64,000 nt of DNA from Streptomyces lateritius (GCF_014649715.1 NZ_BMTO01000002.1:564471-628470), one strand, 5' to 3'. Counted from the stretch's first letter, positions 7,659-15,427 are shown. Notes: a model not told the origin generated them from the sequence alone. Numbers and translations: made by a program.

Positions 7659-8794
7659 GCACGCGCACGACGGGCGAGAAGATCGAGACGGCGTTCACGG
7701 CGCTCTACACGGACGACGACACAGCTCTGGACACGGCGGCGTCCCTGCTCGCGGCCGACCCGGCGACGGACGAGGAACTGGCGCGGCGCGGCGCGGAGTT
7801 CGTCCGGCGGGCGTGGGAGCGGGGATGGCAGCCGGCGGACGTCGTACGGCTGGCCCGCCGCGACCTGGCGGAGGAGCACCTGCGGCTCCTCGGCGCGCTG
7901 ATCGCCTCGGAGACGGCGCGCTACGAGCGGCTGCCGGCGCGGTGGGCGGCCCAGATCGCGGAGCTGGACACGCGCCCCTGGAAGGCGGACCGCTTCTCGT
8001 ACGCGACGGCGGTCCTGGAGCTGTACCGCCTGCTGGTCAGGCTGCCCTCCCTGGAGCCGGTCGGTCCGGTGCCGGGCGACTCGTTGATCCCCCCGCCGGC
8101 GGTGGGCGAGTCCCGGATGCTGACCCGGATCCGCGCGCTGCTCGCCAAGGCGGAGGCGACGGGCTACCCGGAGGAGGCGGAGGCGCTGACCGCCAAGGCA
8201 CAGGAGCTCATGGCCCGCCACAGCCTCGACGAGGCGGCGCTGGCGGCGGGAGCGCCGACGGGGGCGACGCCGGGAGCGGTACGGATCGGGGTGGACGCTC
8301 CGTACGAGCAGGCCAAGGCGATCCTGCTGGACGCGGTGGCGACGGCGAACCACTGCCGGGCGGTGTGGAACGAGGCGTACGGCTTCTCGACGGTCGTCGG
8401 CTTCGAGGCGGACCTGGAGGCGGTGGAGCTGCTCCACGCCTCGCTCCTGGTGCAGGGCACGGCGGCGATGACCCGGGCCGAGGCGGAGCAGCGGGCGGGG
8501 GGCCGCAAGCGCACGAAGTCCTTCCGGCAGTCCTTCCTGCTCGCCTACGCGAACCGCCTGGGTGCCCGGCTGGCGACGGCCTCCCGGCGGGTGGCCTCGG
8601 AGACGCCGACGCTCCTGCCGGCGCTGGCGTCGCGGGAGGTGGCGGTGACATCGCACGCGGACGCGATGTTCCCGCAGACCAGCACGGCACGGGTGCGGGC
8701 GATGTGGGACGAGGCGGGCTGGACCCACGGCACGACGGCCGCCGACCGAGCGGGCCTGTCCGCCCCCCACCGGGCGGTACGGCACCGCCCCTGA
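7655..8794 (+). CDS. DUF2786-containing protein
   Basis: A 379-residue cytoplasmic protein of unknown function. Residues about 154-195 (RMLTRIRALLAKAEATGYPEEAEALTAKAQELMARHSLD) are a clear DUF2786 domain, a small helical motif found in phage-related and actinobacterial proteins. The N-terminal 150 residues are helical and the C-terminal 170 residues carry a conserved Streptomyces region (FSTVVGFEADLEAVELLHASLL). The GTG start overlaps the TGA of the HxlR gene, so it is probably co-transcribed with it. No enzyme motif is visible. Confidence 0.85.
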   Translation: MSTRTTGEKIETAFTALYTDDDTALDTAASLLAADPATDEELARRGAEFVRRAWERGWQPADVVRLARRDLAEEHLRLLGALIASETARYERLPARWAAQIAELDTRPWKADRFSYATAVLELYRLLVRLPSLEPVGPVPGDSLIPPPAVGESRMLTRIRALLAKAEATGYPEEAEALTAKAQELMARHSLDEAALAAGAPTGATPGAVRIGVDAPYEQAKAILLDAVATANHCRAVWNEAYGFSTVVGFEADLEAVELLHASLLVQGTAAMTRAEAEQRAGGRKRTKSFRQSFLLAYANRLGARLATASRRVASETPTLLPALASREVAVTSHADAMFPQTSTARVRAMWDEAGWTHGTTAADRAGLSAPHRAVRHRP

Positions 8795-9200
8795 CGCGGG
8801 GCCTTGCCGGTCCCAGCCCTCTCCGGCGGTTGTGGGCAGGCGTTGCGCGGGGCGATGGGGGTACCCCCGGACGGAGTCCGGCGGAGGGCGGGCACAACCC
8901 ACGACGGCGCCGCACCCGTGGTGGCCGTACGGACCGGGAGCCTGGGCCGGGCATGGGCACCGTCCCGTTGTGTCCACCCGTTCCGCCCCGGCGGAACGAA
9001 TGCCGACCGCCCCAGGCGGGCAGCCCCCCGCCAGGGGTGGCACGGGAGGCCACGCGTCGCCGTGCGACAGGCTCGGCCGCGGCCGCATCGCCGCTCGTCC
9101 GGCGCGCCGAGCCGGTGGCGGCCGTCGCCGGCCGGCCCAGGCCACGGCCCCGCCAGCCGCCGACGGGGGCCGACGGGGGCCGACGGGGGCGCCGCCCCCG
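8795..9200. other. Convergent gap without a supported gene
   Basis: Four hundred bases between the end of the DUF2786 gene and the stop of rpsN. It contains a perfect 12-bp palindrome gggggtaccccc at 8857-8868 inside an imperfect large inverted repeat (ggttgtgggc near 8828 against gggcacaacc near 8890), a type of sequence common between Streptomyces genes. It ends with three exact copies of cgacgggggc and a hairpin. Open frames across it are rich in R, P, G and A and match nothing I know. Confidence 0.65.
9161..9190. repeat. Three exact tandem copies of a 10-bp word
   Basis: cgacgggggc is repeated at 9161, 9171 and 9181. The last copy merges into the hairpin that follows rpsN. Confidence 0.9.
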
Positions 9201-9201
9201 T
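9183..9201 (-). terminator. Hairpin just after rpsN
   Basis: acgggggc at 9183-9190 and gcccccgt at 9194-9201 pair perfectly around a 3-base loop. It overlaps the last base of the rpsN stop codon. There is no T-run, so it would be a Streptomyces-type hairpin terminator at best. Confidence 0.4.
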
Positions 9202-9506
9202 TACCAGGAAGCCTTCCGCACCCCCGGCAGGAAGCCCGCGTGCGCCTGTTCCCGCAGCCGGACCCGGGAGACGCCGAACTTGCGCAGGTGGCCGCGCGGC
9301 CTGCCGTCCACCGCGTCCCGGTTCCGTACCCGCGTCGCGCTCGCGTCCCGGGGCTGGCGGCGCAACTCCCGGACCGCCGCCTCGCGTTCGTCCTCCGGCG
9401 TGGACGGCCGACGGATGATCTCCTTCAGCTCGGACCGTCGCTCGGCGTACCGCTCCACGACGGTCCGCCGGCGCTCGTTGCGCGCGATCTTGCTCTTCTT
9501 CGCCAT
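9201..9506 (-). CDS. rpsN: 30S ribosomal protein S14, zinc-independent paralogue
   Basis: A 101-residue S14 of the long, cysteine-free type ([14 protein letters not shown] ... [24 protein letters not shown]). Zinc-binding S14 is about 61 residues with two CxxC pairs; here there are none. Such C- paralogues replace the zinc form when zinc is scarce, freeing zinc bound in ribosomes. Its ATG shares a base with the rpmB stop (TGATG), so rpmB-rpsN is one operon reading left from the Zur-like operator at 9770. Confidence 0.95.
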   Translation of the reverse strand: MAKKSKIARNERRRTVVERYAERRSELKEIIRRPSTPEDEREAAVRELRRQPRDASATRVRNRDAVDGRPRGHLRKFGVSRVRLREQAHAGFLPGVRKASW

Positions 9507-9742
9507 CAGACCCTGATCCCCCGCGCGCGGATCCGGGCCACCGCGGCCTCGATCCCGATGGTGTCGACGGTCTTGACCGCCCGGGCGCTCAGCGTCAGCC
9601 GGACGTGCCGGCCCTCGCTCGGCAGCCAGTAGCGCTTGCGCTGGATGTTGGGGTCGAAACGCCGTGATGTACGGCGGTGGGAGTGCGAGATGCGGTTGCC
9701 GAATCCGGGCTGGGCGCCGGTCAGCTGGCAGTGGGCGGACAA
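9506..9742 (-). CDS. rpmB: 50S ribosomal protein L28, zinc-independent paralogue
   Basis: A 78-residue L28. The N-terminus reads [16 protein letters not shown]; zinc-binding L28 has CxxC at this place and here the second cysteine is lost, as in the C- form. The [17 protein letters not shown] core is typical of L28. First gene of the leftward arm of the zinc-starvation locus, with the Zur-like operator 28 bp upstream of its start. Confidence 0.95.
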   Translation of the reverse strand: MSAHCQLTGAQPGFGNRISHSHRRTSRRFDPNIQRKRYWLPSEGRHVRLTLSARAVKTVDTIGIEAAVARIRARGIRV

Positions 9743-9769
9743 GGGTGACCTACCTCTCCGGGCGACTAT

Positions 9770-9784
9770 TGGTAATGAGAACCA
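9770..9784. promoter_or_regulatory. Zur-like operator in the divergent ribosomal-protein promoter
   Basis: TGGTAATGAGAACCA has paired ends (TGGT/ACCA) around an ATGA core, close to the Streptomyces Zur box (TGaAAATGATTTTCA-like). It lies in the 63-bp AT-richer gap between rpmB (start 9742) and rpmG (start 9806), where one bound repressor could shut both arms. The following bases, 'tgttcatttac', add a second partial half-site. In S. coelicolor the orthologous locus is known to be Zur-controlled; here the site is identified by eye only. Confidence 0.75.
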
Positions 9785-9805
9785 TGTTCATTTACTCTAC
9801 ACACC

Positions 9806-9970
9806 ATGGCCCGCAACGAACTCCGCCCGATCATCAAACTCAGGTCCACCGCCGGCACCGGCTACACCTACGTCACCCGCAAGAACCGCCGGAACGACCC
9901 CGACCGCCTCGCCCTGCGCAAGTACGACCCGGTCGCCGGCCGCCACGTCGACTTCCGAGAGGAGCGCTGA
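9806..9970 (+). CDS. rpmG: 50S ribosomal protein L33, zinc-independent paralogue
   Basis: A 54-residue protein, [20 protein letters not shown] followed by [22 protein letters not shown]. It is the right length for L33 and has no cysteine, whereas the zinc form has two CxxC pairs. First gene of the rightward arm; the ATG lies 21 bp after the Zur-like site, so the leader is very short. The type-B L31 gene starts 5 bp after its stop. Confidence 0.94.
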   Translation: MARNELRPIIKLRSTAGTGYTYVTRKNRRNDPDRLALRKYDPVAGRHVDFREER

Positions 9971-9975
9971 CCGTC

Positions 9976-10251
9976 ATGCAGCGCGGCATCCATCCGCCCT
10001 ACGCCCCCGTCGTCTTCCGCGACAAGGCCGCCGACTTCGCCTTCCTCACGCGCTCCACGCTCACCAGCGACCGCACGGTGGAGTGGGAGGACGGCAACAC
10101 CTACCCCGTCGTCGATGTCGAGATCTCCTCGGCGAGTCACCCGTTCTACACCGGCACCGCGCGCGTGCTCGACACCGCCGGCCGGGTGGAGCGCTTCGAG
10201 CGGCGTTACGGCCGCCGCGACGGCCAGGCCGAACGGCGCGAGGAACGCTGA
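9976..10251 (+). CDS. rpmE2: 50S ribosomal protein L31 type B
   Basis: A 91-residue type-B L31 ([20 protein letters not shown] ... [30 protein letters not shown]). It lacks the zinc-binding cysteines of type-A L31 and has the longer C-terminal region of type B. In other bacteria type B displaces zinc-bound L31 during zinc shortage. Its TGA overlaps the ATG of the CobW-like gene (TGATG), so translation of the two is probably coupled. Confidence 0.95.
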   Translation: MQRGIHPPYAPVVFRDKAADFAFLTRSTLTSDRTVEWEDGNTYPVVDVEISSASHPFYTGTARVLDTAGRVERFERRYGRRDGQAERREER

Positions 10252-11390
10252 TGTCGACCGGTCTCTGCGTCGCCCTCGTCGGGGGACTCCACTCCGACGC
10301 CCGCCGCGCCACCGTGGACCGGCTCCTGGCCACCGTCCCCGGCAGCGTCGCGCTCCACCACGACCTCGCGACGGCCCCGGCGACCGGCACGGTCGCCCGG
10401 ACCGTCCGCGACGCGACCGGCGTGCTGTCCACCGACGAGACCCCGCTCGTCAACGACTGCGCCTGCTGCGCCCTGCGCGAGGACCTCGTCCCCGAGCTGG
10501 AGCGGCTCGCCGATGCCGGACTGACCCGGCTCGCGGTCGTCGAGCTCTGGGACTCGGTGGAGCCCAAGGCGATGGCCGAGGTCGTCGCCGCGGCCGGGCT
10601 CCGGCTCACCGCCGTGATCACCGCCGTCGACCCGGCCCTCGTGCTGCCGTACCTCGGCAACGGCGACGACCTCGCCGACGGCGGGCTCGCGGCGGCCGCC
10701 ACCGACCAGCGGACCGTGGCCGACACCTGGGCGCGCCAGCTGGAGTACGCGCCCGTGCTGGCCGTTCTCGACAACCCTGACGCCGACGACGAGGACCGCG
10801 CGCTCCTCGCCCAGCTCCACCCCACGGCGCGGCAGGTCCCCGTCGAGGGCGGTACGGAGCTGGCCGCCGCCGCGCTCGCCGGCTTCGACGTCGAGGCCGC
10901 CGCGGCCGCCCAGCACCCGGCCTGCGCGCTGCTGCCCCAGGAGGCGGACGCGAGCGGGGTCGCCACCTACGTCTGGCACCACCGCCGCCCCTTCCACCCC
11001 GAGCGGCTCTACGCGGCCCTGGAGGACCTGACCTGCGCCGCGGCCCGCAGCCGGGGGCGGTTCTGGCTCGCGGACAGGCCCGACACGCTGCTCGCCTGGG
11101 ACGCGGCGGGCGGCGCCCTCTGCGTCGAGAGCGCCGGGCCGTGGCTGGCCTCGCTGCCCGACGCCGCCTGGGAGATGGTCCCGCCGGTCCGGCGGGCCGC
11201 CGCCGCTCTCGACTGGGACCCGGAGCACGGCGACCGCTGCCAGCACCTCGTCTTCACCTCACCCGGTCTGGACCGCGAGGGCCTGGCCGAGGTCCTCGGC
11301 TCCTGCCTGCTCACCGACGCGGAGTACGCGGCCGGGCGTGACGCCTGGAAGCAGCTCCCGCCCGCCTTCGACTCCCTCCTGGAGGTCTGA
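10251..11390 (+). CDS. CobW/COG0523-like protein with a degenerate GTPase site
   Basis: A 379-residue member of the CobW/ZNG family by layout: an N-terminal G-domain-like half, the metal motif CxCC as NDCACCALREDLVPELERL (about residues 76-94) and a C-terminal CobW_C-like half. The nucleotide site is unusual. The usual GxLGAGKT P-loop is replaced by VGGLHSDARRATVDRL, and the usual ETSGLADP switch by ELWDSVEPKAMAE. GTP hydrolysis is therefore doubtful. It sits between L31 and S18 in the zinc-starvation operon, so a role in zinc delivery or sensing is likely, perhaps as a GTP-independent chaperone or partner. The start overlaps the L31 stop. Confidence 0.88.
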   Translation: MSTGLCVALVGGLHSDARRATVDRLLATVPGSVALHHDLATAPATGTVARTVRDATGVLSTDETPLVNDCACCALREDLVPELERLADAGLTRLAVVELWDSVEPKAMAEVVAAAGLRLTAVITAVDPALVLPYLGNGDDLADGGLAAAATDQRTVADTWARQLEYAPVLAVLDNPDADDEDRALLAQLHPTARQVPVEGGTELAAAALAGFDVEAAAAAQHPACALLPQEADASGVATYVWHHRRPFHPERLYAALEDLTCAAARSRGRFWLADRPDTLLAWDAAGGALCVESAGPWLASLPDAAWEMVPPVRRAAAALDWDPEHGDRCQHLVFTSPGLDREGLAEVLGSCLLTDAEYAAGRDAWKQLPPAFDSLLEV

Positions 11391-11393
11391 CCC

Positions 11394-11639
11394 GTGTCCC
11401 AGAAGTCCCCGTCCCCCCGCAAGCCCGCCAAGCCCCGTCCGAACCCGCTGGACCGGGACGACATCACGTACATCGACTACAAGGACACCGATCTGCTGCG
11501 GAAGTTCATCTCCGACAGGGGCAAGATCCGCAGTCGCAGGGTGACCAGGGTCAGTGCCCAGCAGCAGCGGCAGATCTCCCGGGCGGTCAAGAACGCCCGG
11601 GAGATGGCACTCTTGCCGTACTCGTCGGTAGCCCGCTAG
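11394..11639 (+). CDS. rpsR: 30S ribosomal protein S18, zinc-independent paralogue
   Basis: An 81-residue S18 beginning at GTG 11394, 3 bp after the CobW-like gene. The core [19 protein letters not shown], then [19 protein letters not shown] and [12 protein letters not shown] is diagnostic. No cysteines are present, whereas the main actinobacterial S18 carries a zinc motif. Last gene of the rightward arm. Its N-terminus is longer and more proline/lysine-rich than usual. Confidence 0.95.
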   Translation: MSQKSPSPRKPAKPRPNPLDRDDITYIDYKDTDLLRKFISDRGKIRSRRVTRVSAQQQRQISRAVKNAREMALLPYSSVAR

Positions 11640-11729
11640 GGGGCGCCTTGTGGATCTTGCCGGGCTCGCGGCCGGAACCACCACCCACCCGCCAGCACGC
11701 TGAGTCGTGTAGTCGCTACGCCACCGCGG

Positions 11730-11745
11730 GTGCACGTGCATCTGC
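11730..11745. promoter_or_regulatory. Shared 16-bp motif, copy 1, upstream of the DUF397 gene
   Basis: Reading the minus strand, GCAGATGCACGTGCAC occurs here and again, identical but on the plus strand, at 12760-12775. Its core TGCACGTGCA is a perfect palindrome. It lies about 27 bp upstream of a good -10 hexamer TATGAT at 11772-11777, near where a -35 box would be. A candidate operator for the XRE regulator encoded at 12951. Confidence 0.6.
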
Positions 11746-11821
11746 TCATGCATGGGTACAGTGAACACAGCTATGATCCGAGGAAGTTGACACCTGCATC
11801 AAGCATCTCGGGGAGCTACCA

Positions 11822-12064
11822 GTGCATCATGCGCATCGCGCGTACAACGGCATGGCGGCCACGGAGCTTCGGGGTGTCGTCTGGCAGAAGAGCAGGCACA
11901 GCAACTCCCAGGGCTCCTGCGTGGAGTTCGCCAAACTGCCGGGCGGGGACGTGGCGGTGCGCAACTCCCGCCATCCGGAAGGGCCCGCCCTCGTCTACAC
12001 CCCCGCCGAGATAGAGGCGCTGCTGCTCGGTGTGAAGGACGGGGAGTTCGACCACCTGGTCTGA
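11822..12064 (+). CDS. DUF397 protein of a whiJ-like cluster
   Basis: An 80-residue DUF397 protein: VVWQKSRHSNSQGSCVEFAKL then VAVRNSRHPEGPALVYTPAEIEALLLGVKDGEFDHLV. Start chosen at GTG 11822, 6-8 bp after 'gggagc'; the ATG at 11852 (MAATELRG) is an alternative. DUF397 proteins in Streptomyces nearly always accompany an XRE/DUF5753 regulator and an anti-sigma-like ATPase, as here. In the whiJ locus of S. coelicolor the DUF397 partner modulates the XRE protein's control of development. A hairpin terminator follows. Confidence 0.88.
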   Translation: MHHAHRAYNGMAATELRGVVWQKSRHSNSQGSCVEFAKLPGGDVAVRNSRHPEGPALVYTPAEIEALLLGVKDGEFDHLV

Positions 12065-12096
12065 GGCCGGCGGGGACGTGAACGTGGCACGGACGT

Positions 12097-12127
12097 GAAG
12101 AGGACCCCGGATGCCGGGGCCCTCTTC
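12097..12127. terminator. Bidirectional hairpin terminator
   Basis: gaagaggaccccgg at 12097-12110 and ccggggccctcttc at 12114-12127 pair over 14 positions with one mismatch around an atg loop. It lies between the convergent ends of the DUF397 gene (12064) and the ATPase gene (12154). Confidence 0.75.
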
Positions 12128-12153
12128 GTTCCCGCTTCGTGTGCGCACGGGCG

Positions 12154-12660
12154 CTACTCGGCTCCCAGCCGGAACAGCGCCCACACCACCTTGCCCTGGA
12201 GCGTCCCGGCCAGCGGGTGCCAGCCCCAGCCGTCGCTGAAGGAGTCGACGAGGAAGAGTCCCCTGCCCCCTTCCGCGGCGCCGTCCTCTTCCCCCTCGCG
12301 CGTCTCCGGGCTCTTGTGGCTCGGGTCGCGCACCGCGCACACCAGACGGCCGGTCCAGCGCATCAGGTGCAGGCGGACCGGAGGATTCTGGCCTTCCTCG
12401 CGGGGCGCCTGGGGCGCGTCCGCCGGCAGCGCGTGGCGCAGGGCGTTGGTGACGAGCTCGGTGACGACGAGGGCGACGTCGTCGAAGCGCTCGGTGAGAT
12501 CCCACTGCGCGAGCGTCGACTGCGTGAACTTCCGTGCGCCGCGCACCGCTTCGTAACGGGGCGGCAGGGCGCAGGAGGCGGAGGTGGAGACGGCCGCGGG
12601 ATCGATCGGTGGAAGCCCCTGCCTTAACGGCTCGAGCACGGTCGATCCATTCGTCCCCAT
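12154..12660 (-). CDS. Anti-sigma-like ATP-binding protein with a TTA codon
   Basis: A 168-residue single-domain GHKL ATPase of the Streptomyces RsbW/abaA-type family: N box ALVVTELVTNALRHAL (about residues 57-72), a weak G1 box (RDPSHKSP) and G2 box GGRGLFLVDSFSDGWG. The start at 12660 has GGGAG 8 bp upstream; longer upstream frames are promoter sequence. Codon 12 is TTA (12625-12627, minus strand), the rare leucine codon read by the bldA tRNA in Streptomyces, so translation is probably delayed to development. It is divergent from the XRE regulator and convergent with DUF397, completing a whiJ-like trio. Its target is unknown. Confidence 0.88.
   Translation of the reverse strand: MGTNGSTVLEPLRQGLPPIDPAAVSTSASCALPPRYEAVRGARKFTQSTLAQWDLTERFDDVALVVTELVTNALRHALPADAPQAPREEGQNPPVRLHLMRWTGRLVCAVRDPSHKSPETREGEEDGAAEGGRGLFLVDSFSDGWGWHPLAGTLQGKVVWALFRLGAE
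12625..12627 (-). promoter_or_regulatory. TTA leucine codon (bldA dependence)
   Basis: Codons 10-14 of the ATPase gene read GAG CCG TTA AGG CAG. I found no other in-frame TTA in the window by eye. In Streptomyces TTA codons need the bldA tRNA, which accumulates late in growth. Confidence 0.8.
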
Positions 12661-12759
12661 GCGAGGCACTCCCGGGAATCGCGACTGTGGTGCGACAACA
12701 CGAACGAGTACGCAGCTGCGCGGGGCCCATGGTTCCGAATGCGCCCACTGGATGCAAGG

Positions 12760-12775
12760 GCAGATGCACGTGCAC
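12760..12775. promoter_or_regulatory. Shared 16-bp motif, copy 2, between the ATPase and XRE genes
   Basis: GCAGATGCACGTGCAC on the plus strand, identical to the copy at 11730-11745 in the opposite orientation. Both copies are preceded by an ATGCA word 8 bp upstream. It lies 100 bp from the ATPase start and 175 bp from the XRE start, in the divergent promoter region. Confidence 0.6.
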
Positions 12776-12950
12776 GCGCCGGACCTGTCCTTCCCCGCGC
12801 CGATTCTGTGCATATCTTCTGCGGATCACTTTCGCCGTACGCGCGAAGTCGCCCGGAACTTGTCCTCTTTGCGTAATCGGATGTGTACGCGCTGAAGCGT
12901 TTAGTGGCAGAATCCGGGGGCCCGAGACCCGCGAAGGAGAGGCTGGAGCC

Positions 12951-13823
12951 GTGACCGCAGTCGAATCGAGCGGAGCGAGCGGGAGCGTGGTGCGACGCAT
13001 CCTGCTGGGTTCGCAGCTGAGGCGGTTGCGCGAATCGCGCGGCATCACCCGCGAGGCGGCCGGCTACTCGATCCGCGCGTCCGAATCCAAGATCAGCCGT
13101 ATGGAGTTGGGCAGGGTGAGCTTCAAGGCCAGGGACATCGAGGACCTGCTCACGCTCTACGGCGTCAGCGACGAGCGGGAACGCGGCTCCCTCCTCGGGC
13201 TCGCCCGCGAGGCCAACGTGGCCGGGTGGTGGCACAGCTTCGGCGACGTGCTGCCCGGCTGGTTCCAGACGTACATCGGTCTGGAGGGCGCCGCCTCCCT
13301 CATCCGCGTGTACGAAGTCCAGTTCGTGCACGGCCTGTTGCAGACCGAGGCGTACGCACACGCCGTCGTCAGCCGGGGCATGCCCGACGCCTCGCGCGCC
13401 GAGATCGAGCGCCGGGTCGCGCTGCGCCTGGAGCGCCAGAAGGTTCTCGTCTCCGAGAACGCGCCGCTGTTCCACGCCGTGCTCGACGAGGCCGCGCTGC
13501 GCCGGCCCTACGGCGACCGGTCGGTGATGCGAGGCCAGTTGAGGCACCTCATCGAGGTCTCCGAGCACCCGAACGTCACGCTCCAGGTCATGCCCTTCAC
13601 CTTCGGCGGACACGCGGGCGAGAGCGGCGCGTTCACCATGCTGAGCTTCCCGGAGTCGGACCTCTCCGACGTCGTCTACCTGGAGCAGCTGACCAGCGCC
13701 CTCTACCTCGACAAGCGCGAGGAGGTCGGCCAGTACGCGCGCGTGATGGAGCGGCTGGGCAAGGACAGCCCTGATCCGGCCGAAAGTCGCGATCTTCTCC
13801 GGGGCCTCCTCCAACTCACCTGA
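12951..13823 (+). CDS. XRE-family regulator with DUF5753 (WhiJ-like)
   Basis: A 290-residue protein. An N-terminal helix-turn-helix covers about residues 17-75 (LGSQLRRLRESRGITREAAG ... ASESKISRMELGRVSFK), and the rest is the DUF5753 domain (WWHSFGDVLPGWFQTYIGLE, VHGLLQTEAYAHAV, HPNVTLQVMPFTFGGHAG). This is the WhiJ/Scr1 architecture. GTG 12951 lies after gaaggagaggctggag. With the divergent ATPase and the nearby DUF397 gene it forms a whiJ-like developmental cluster; the S. coelicolor locus of this position is one of many such paralogues. The shared palindrome upstream of all three genes is its likely target. Confidence 0.92.
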   Translation: MTAVESSGASGSVVRRILLGSQLRRLRESRGITREAAGYSIRASESKISRMELGRVSFKARDIEDLLTLYGVSDERERGSLLGLAREANVAGWWHSFGDVLPGWFQTYIGLEGAASLIRVYEVQFVHGLLQTEAYAHAVVSRGMPDASRAEIERRVALRLERQKVLVSENAPLFHAVLDEAALRRPYGDRSVMRGQLRHLIEVSEHPNVTLQVMPFTFGGHAGESGAFTMLSFPESDLSDVVYLEQLTSALYLDKREEVGQYARVMERLGKDSPDPAESRDLLRGLLQLT

Positions 13824-13928
13824 CCCGTCAGTACGATGACGTGACATCAGTTCGACATCGCTTCGCGCCGGATGCGCCGGATCGCGCCGGTACCGACGTC
13901 CGCCACGGCGGGTTAGGGGTCTCGTCAC

Positions 13929-15392
13929 ATGTCCATGTCCTACTTCACCGACCTGGCCCACCAGTACATAGACGGTGAGTGGAAGCCCGGCAGCGGCTCG
14001 TGGGACATCATCGACTTCAACCCGTACACCGGGGAGAAGCTCGCGTCGATCACCGTCGCCACCGCGGACGAGGTCGACCGCGCCTACCGCGCCGCCGAGC
14101 GCGCCCAGGCGGAGTGGGCCGCGACCAATCCGTACACCCGCCGGCTCGTCTTCGAGCGCGCGCTGCGGATCGTCGAGGACCGCGAGCAGGAGATCGCCGA
14201 CACGATCGTCGCCGAGCTGGGCGGTACGCGCCTGAAGGCGGCCTTCGAGCTGCACCTCGCCAAGGAGTTCCTCCGCGAGGCGATCCAGCTGGCGCTGCGC
14301 CCCGAGGGCCGGATCCTGCCCTCCCCGGTCGACGGCAAGGAGAACCGCGTCTACCGCCTCCCGGTCGGCGTCGTCGGAGTCATCTCCCCCTTCAACTTCC
14401 CCTTCCTCCTGTCGATCAAGTCGGTCGCACCCGCGCTCGCGCTGGGCAACGCCGTCGTCCTCAAGCCGCACCAGAACACCCCGATCTGCGGCGGCACGCT
14501 GGTCGCGAAGGTCCTGGAGGAGGCCGGTCTGCCGGCCGGTCTGCTGAACGTCGTCGTCACCGACATCGCCGAGATCGGCGACGCGCTGCTGACCCACCCG
14601 GTCCCGAAGGTGATCTCCTTCACCGGCTCGGACAAGGTCGGCCGCCATGTCGCCACCGTCTGCGCGCAGAACTTCAAGCACGCCGTCCTCGAGCTCGGCG
14701 GCAACAGCGCGCTGATCGTCCTCGACGACGCCGACGTCGACTACGCGGTGGACGCGGCCGTCTTCAGCCGCTTCGTCCACCAGGGCCAGGTCTGCATGGC
14801 CGCCAACCGCATCCTGGTGGACCGGACGCTGGAGGCGGAGTTCACCGAGAAGTTCGTGGCGAAGGTGAAGACCCTGCGCGTCGGCGACCCGGCCGACCCC
14901 GCCACCCACATCGGTCCGCTCATCAACTCGCAGCAGGCGGAGACCGTCTCGGCGCTGGTCGAGCAGACGGTCGCGGCCGGCGCCACGGCGCTGCTGCACG
15001 GCTCGGCCGACGGCAACGTCGTCTCCCCATCGGTGCTGAGCGGCCTCGCGCCCGACGCGCCCGTGCTGGGCCAGGAGATCTTCGGCCCGGTGGCGCTGAT
15101 CGTGCCCTTCGACGGCGAGGAGGAGGCGGTCCGGATCGCCAATGACACGCCGTACGGACTGAGCGGCGCCGTGCACACCGGGGACATCGAGCGCGGTGTA
15201 CGGATCGCCCAGCGCATCCACACCGGCATGATCCACATCAACGACGGCACGGTGCACGACGAGCCGATCGTGCCGTTCGGCGGCGAGAAGCACTCGGGCA
15301 TCGGCCGACTGAACGGCGACGCGATGATCGACGCTTTCACCACCCAGAAGTGGATCTCGATCCAGCACGGCCGCAGCCGCTTCCCGTTCTAG
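13929..15392 (+). CDS. NAD(P)-dependent aldehyde dehydrogenase
   Basis: A 487-residue aldehyde dehydrogenase. Cofactor-site motif ISPFNFPFLLSIKSVAPAL, catalytic glutamate E255 in HAVLELGGNSA, nucleophile C289 in HQGQVCMAANR, and the C-terminal EIFGPVALI and PFGGEKHSGIGR motifs are all present. Sequence flavour is that of benzaldehyde/vanillin-type dehydrogenases, so aromatic aldehydes are plausible substrates. It starts at ATG 13929 and appears to stand alone, 105 bp after the XRE gene. Confidence 0.92.
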   Translation: MSMSYFTDLAHQYIDGEWKPGSGSWDIIDFNPYTGEKLASITVATADEVDRAYRAAERAQAEWAATNPYTRRLVFERALRIVEDREQEIADTIVAELGGTRLKAAFELHLAKEFLREAIQLALRPEGRILPSPVDGKENRVYRLPVGVVGVISPFNFPFLLSIKSVAPALALGNAVVLKPHQNTPICGGTLVAKVLEEAGLPAGLLNVVVTDIAEIGDALLTHPVPKVISFTGSDKVGRHVATVCAQNFKHAVLELGGNSALIVLDDADVDYAVDAAVFSRFVHQGQVCMAANRILVDRTLEAEFTEKFVAKVKTLRVGDPADPATHIGPLINSQQAETVSALVEQTVAAGATALLHGSADGNVVSPSVLSGLAPDAPVLGQEIFGPVALIVPFDGEEEAVRIANDTPYGLSGAVHTGDIERGVRIAQRIHTGMIHINDGTVHDEPIVPFGGEKHSGIGRLNGDAMIDAFTTQKWISIQHGRSRFPF

Positions 15393-15412
15393 GTCGCCCC
15401 GTTTCGCGTTGA

Positions 15413-15427
15413 GGACAGCAACTGTCC
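15413..15427. promoter_or_regulatory. Perfect palindrome upstream of the DinB-family gene
   Basis: GGACAGcaaCTGTCC, two 6-bp arms around 3 bases, sits just after a TTGAGG hexamer and about 95 bp upstream of the DinB-family start. A second inverted repeat (GGGAGG/CCTCCC at 15455-15475) lies in the probable leader. The first is a good candidate operator; its regulator is not evident nearby. Confidence 0.5.

Noticed and set aside
8795..9145. Minus-strand frames extending through the gap before rpsN
   Set aside because: R/P/G-rich, no start signals, and mostly antisense to the DUF2786 gene. The palindrome and inverted repeats explain the region better.
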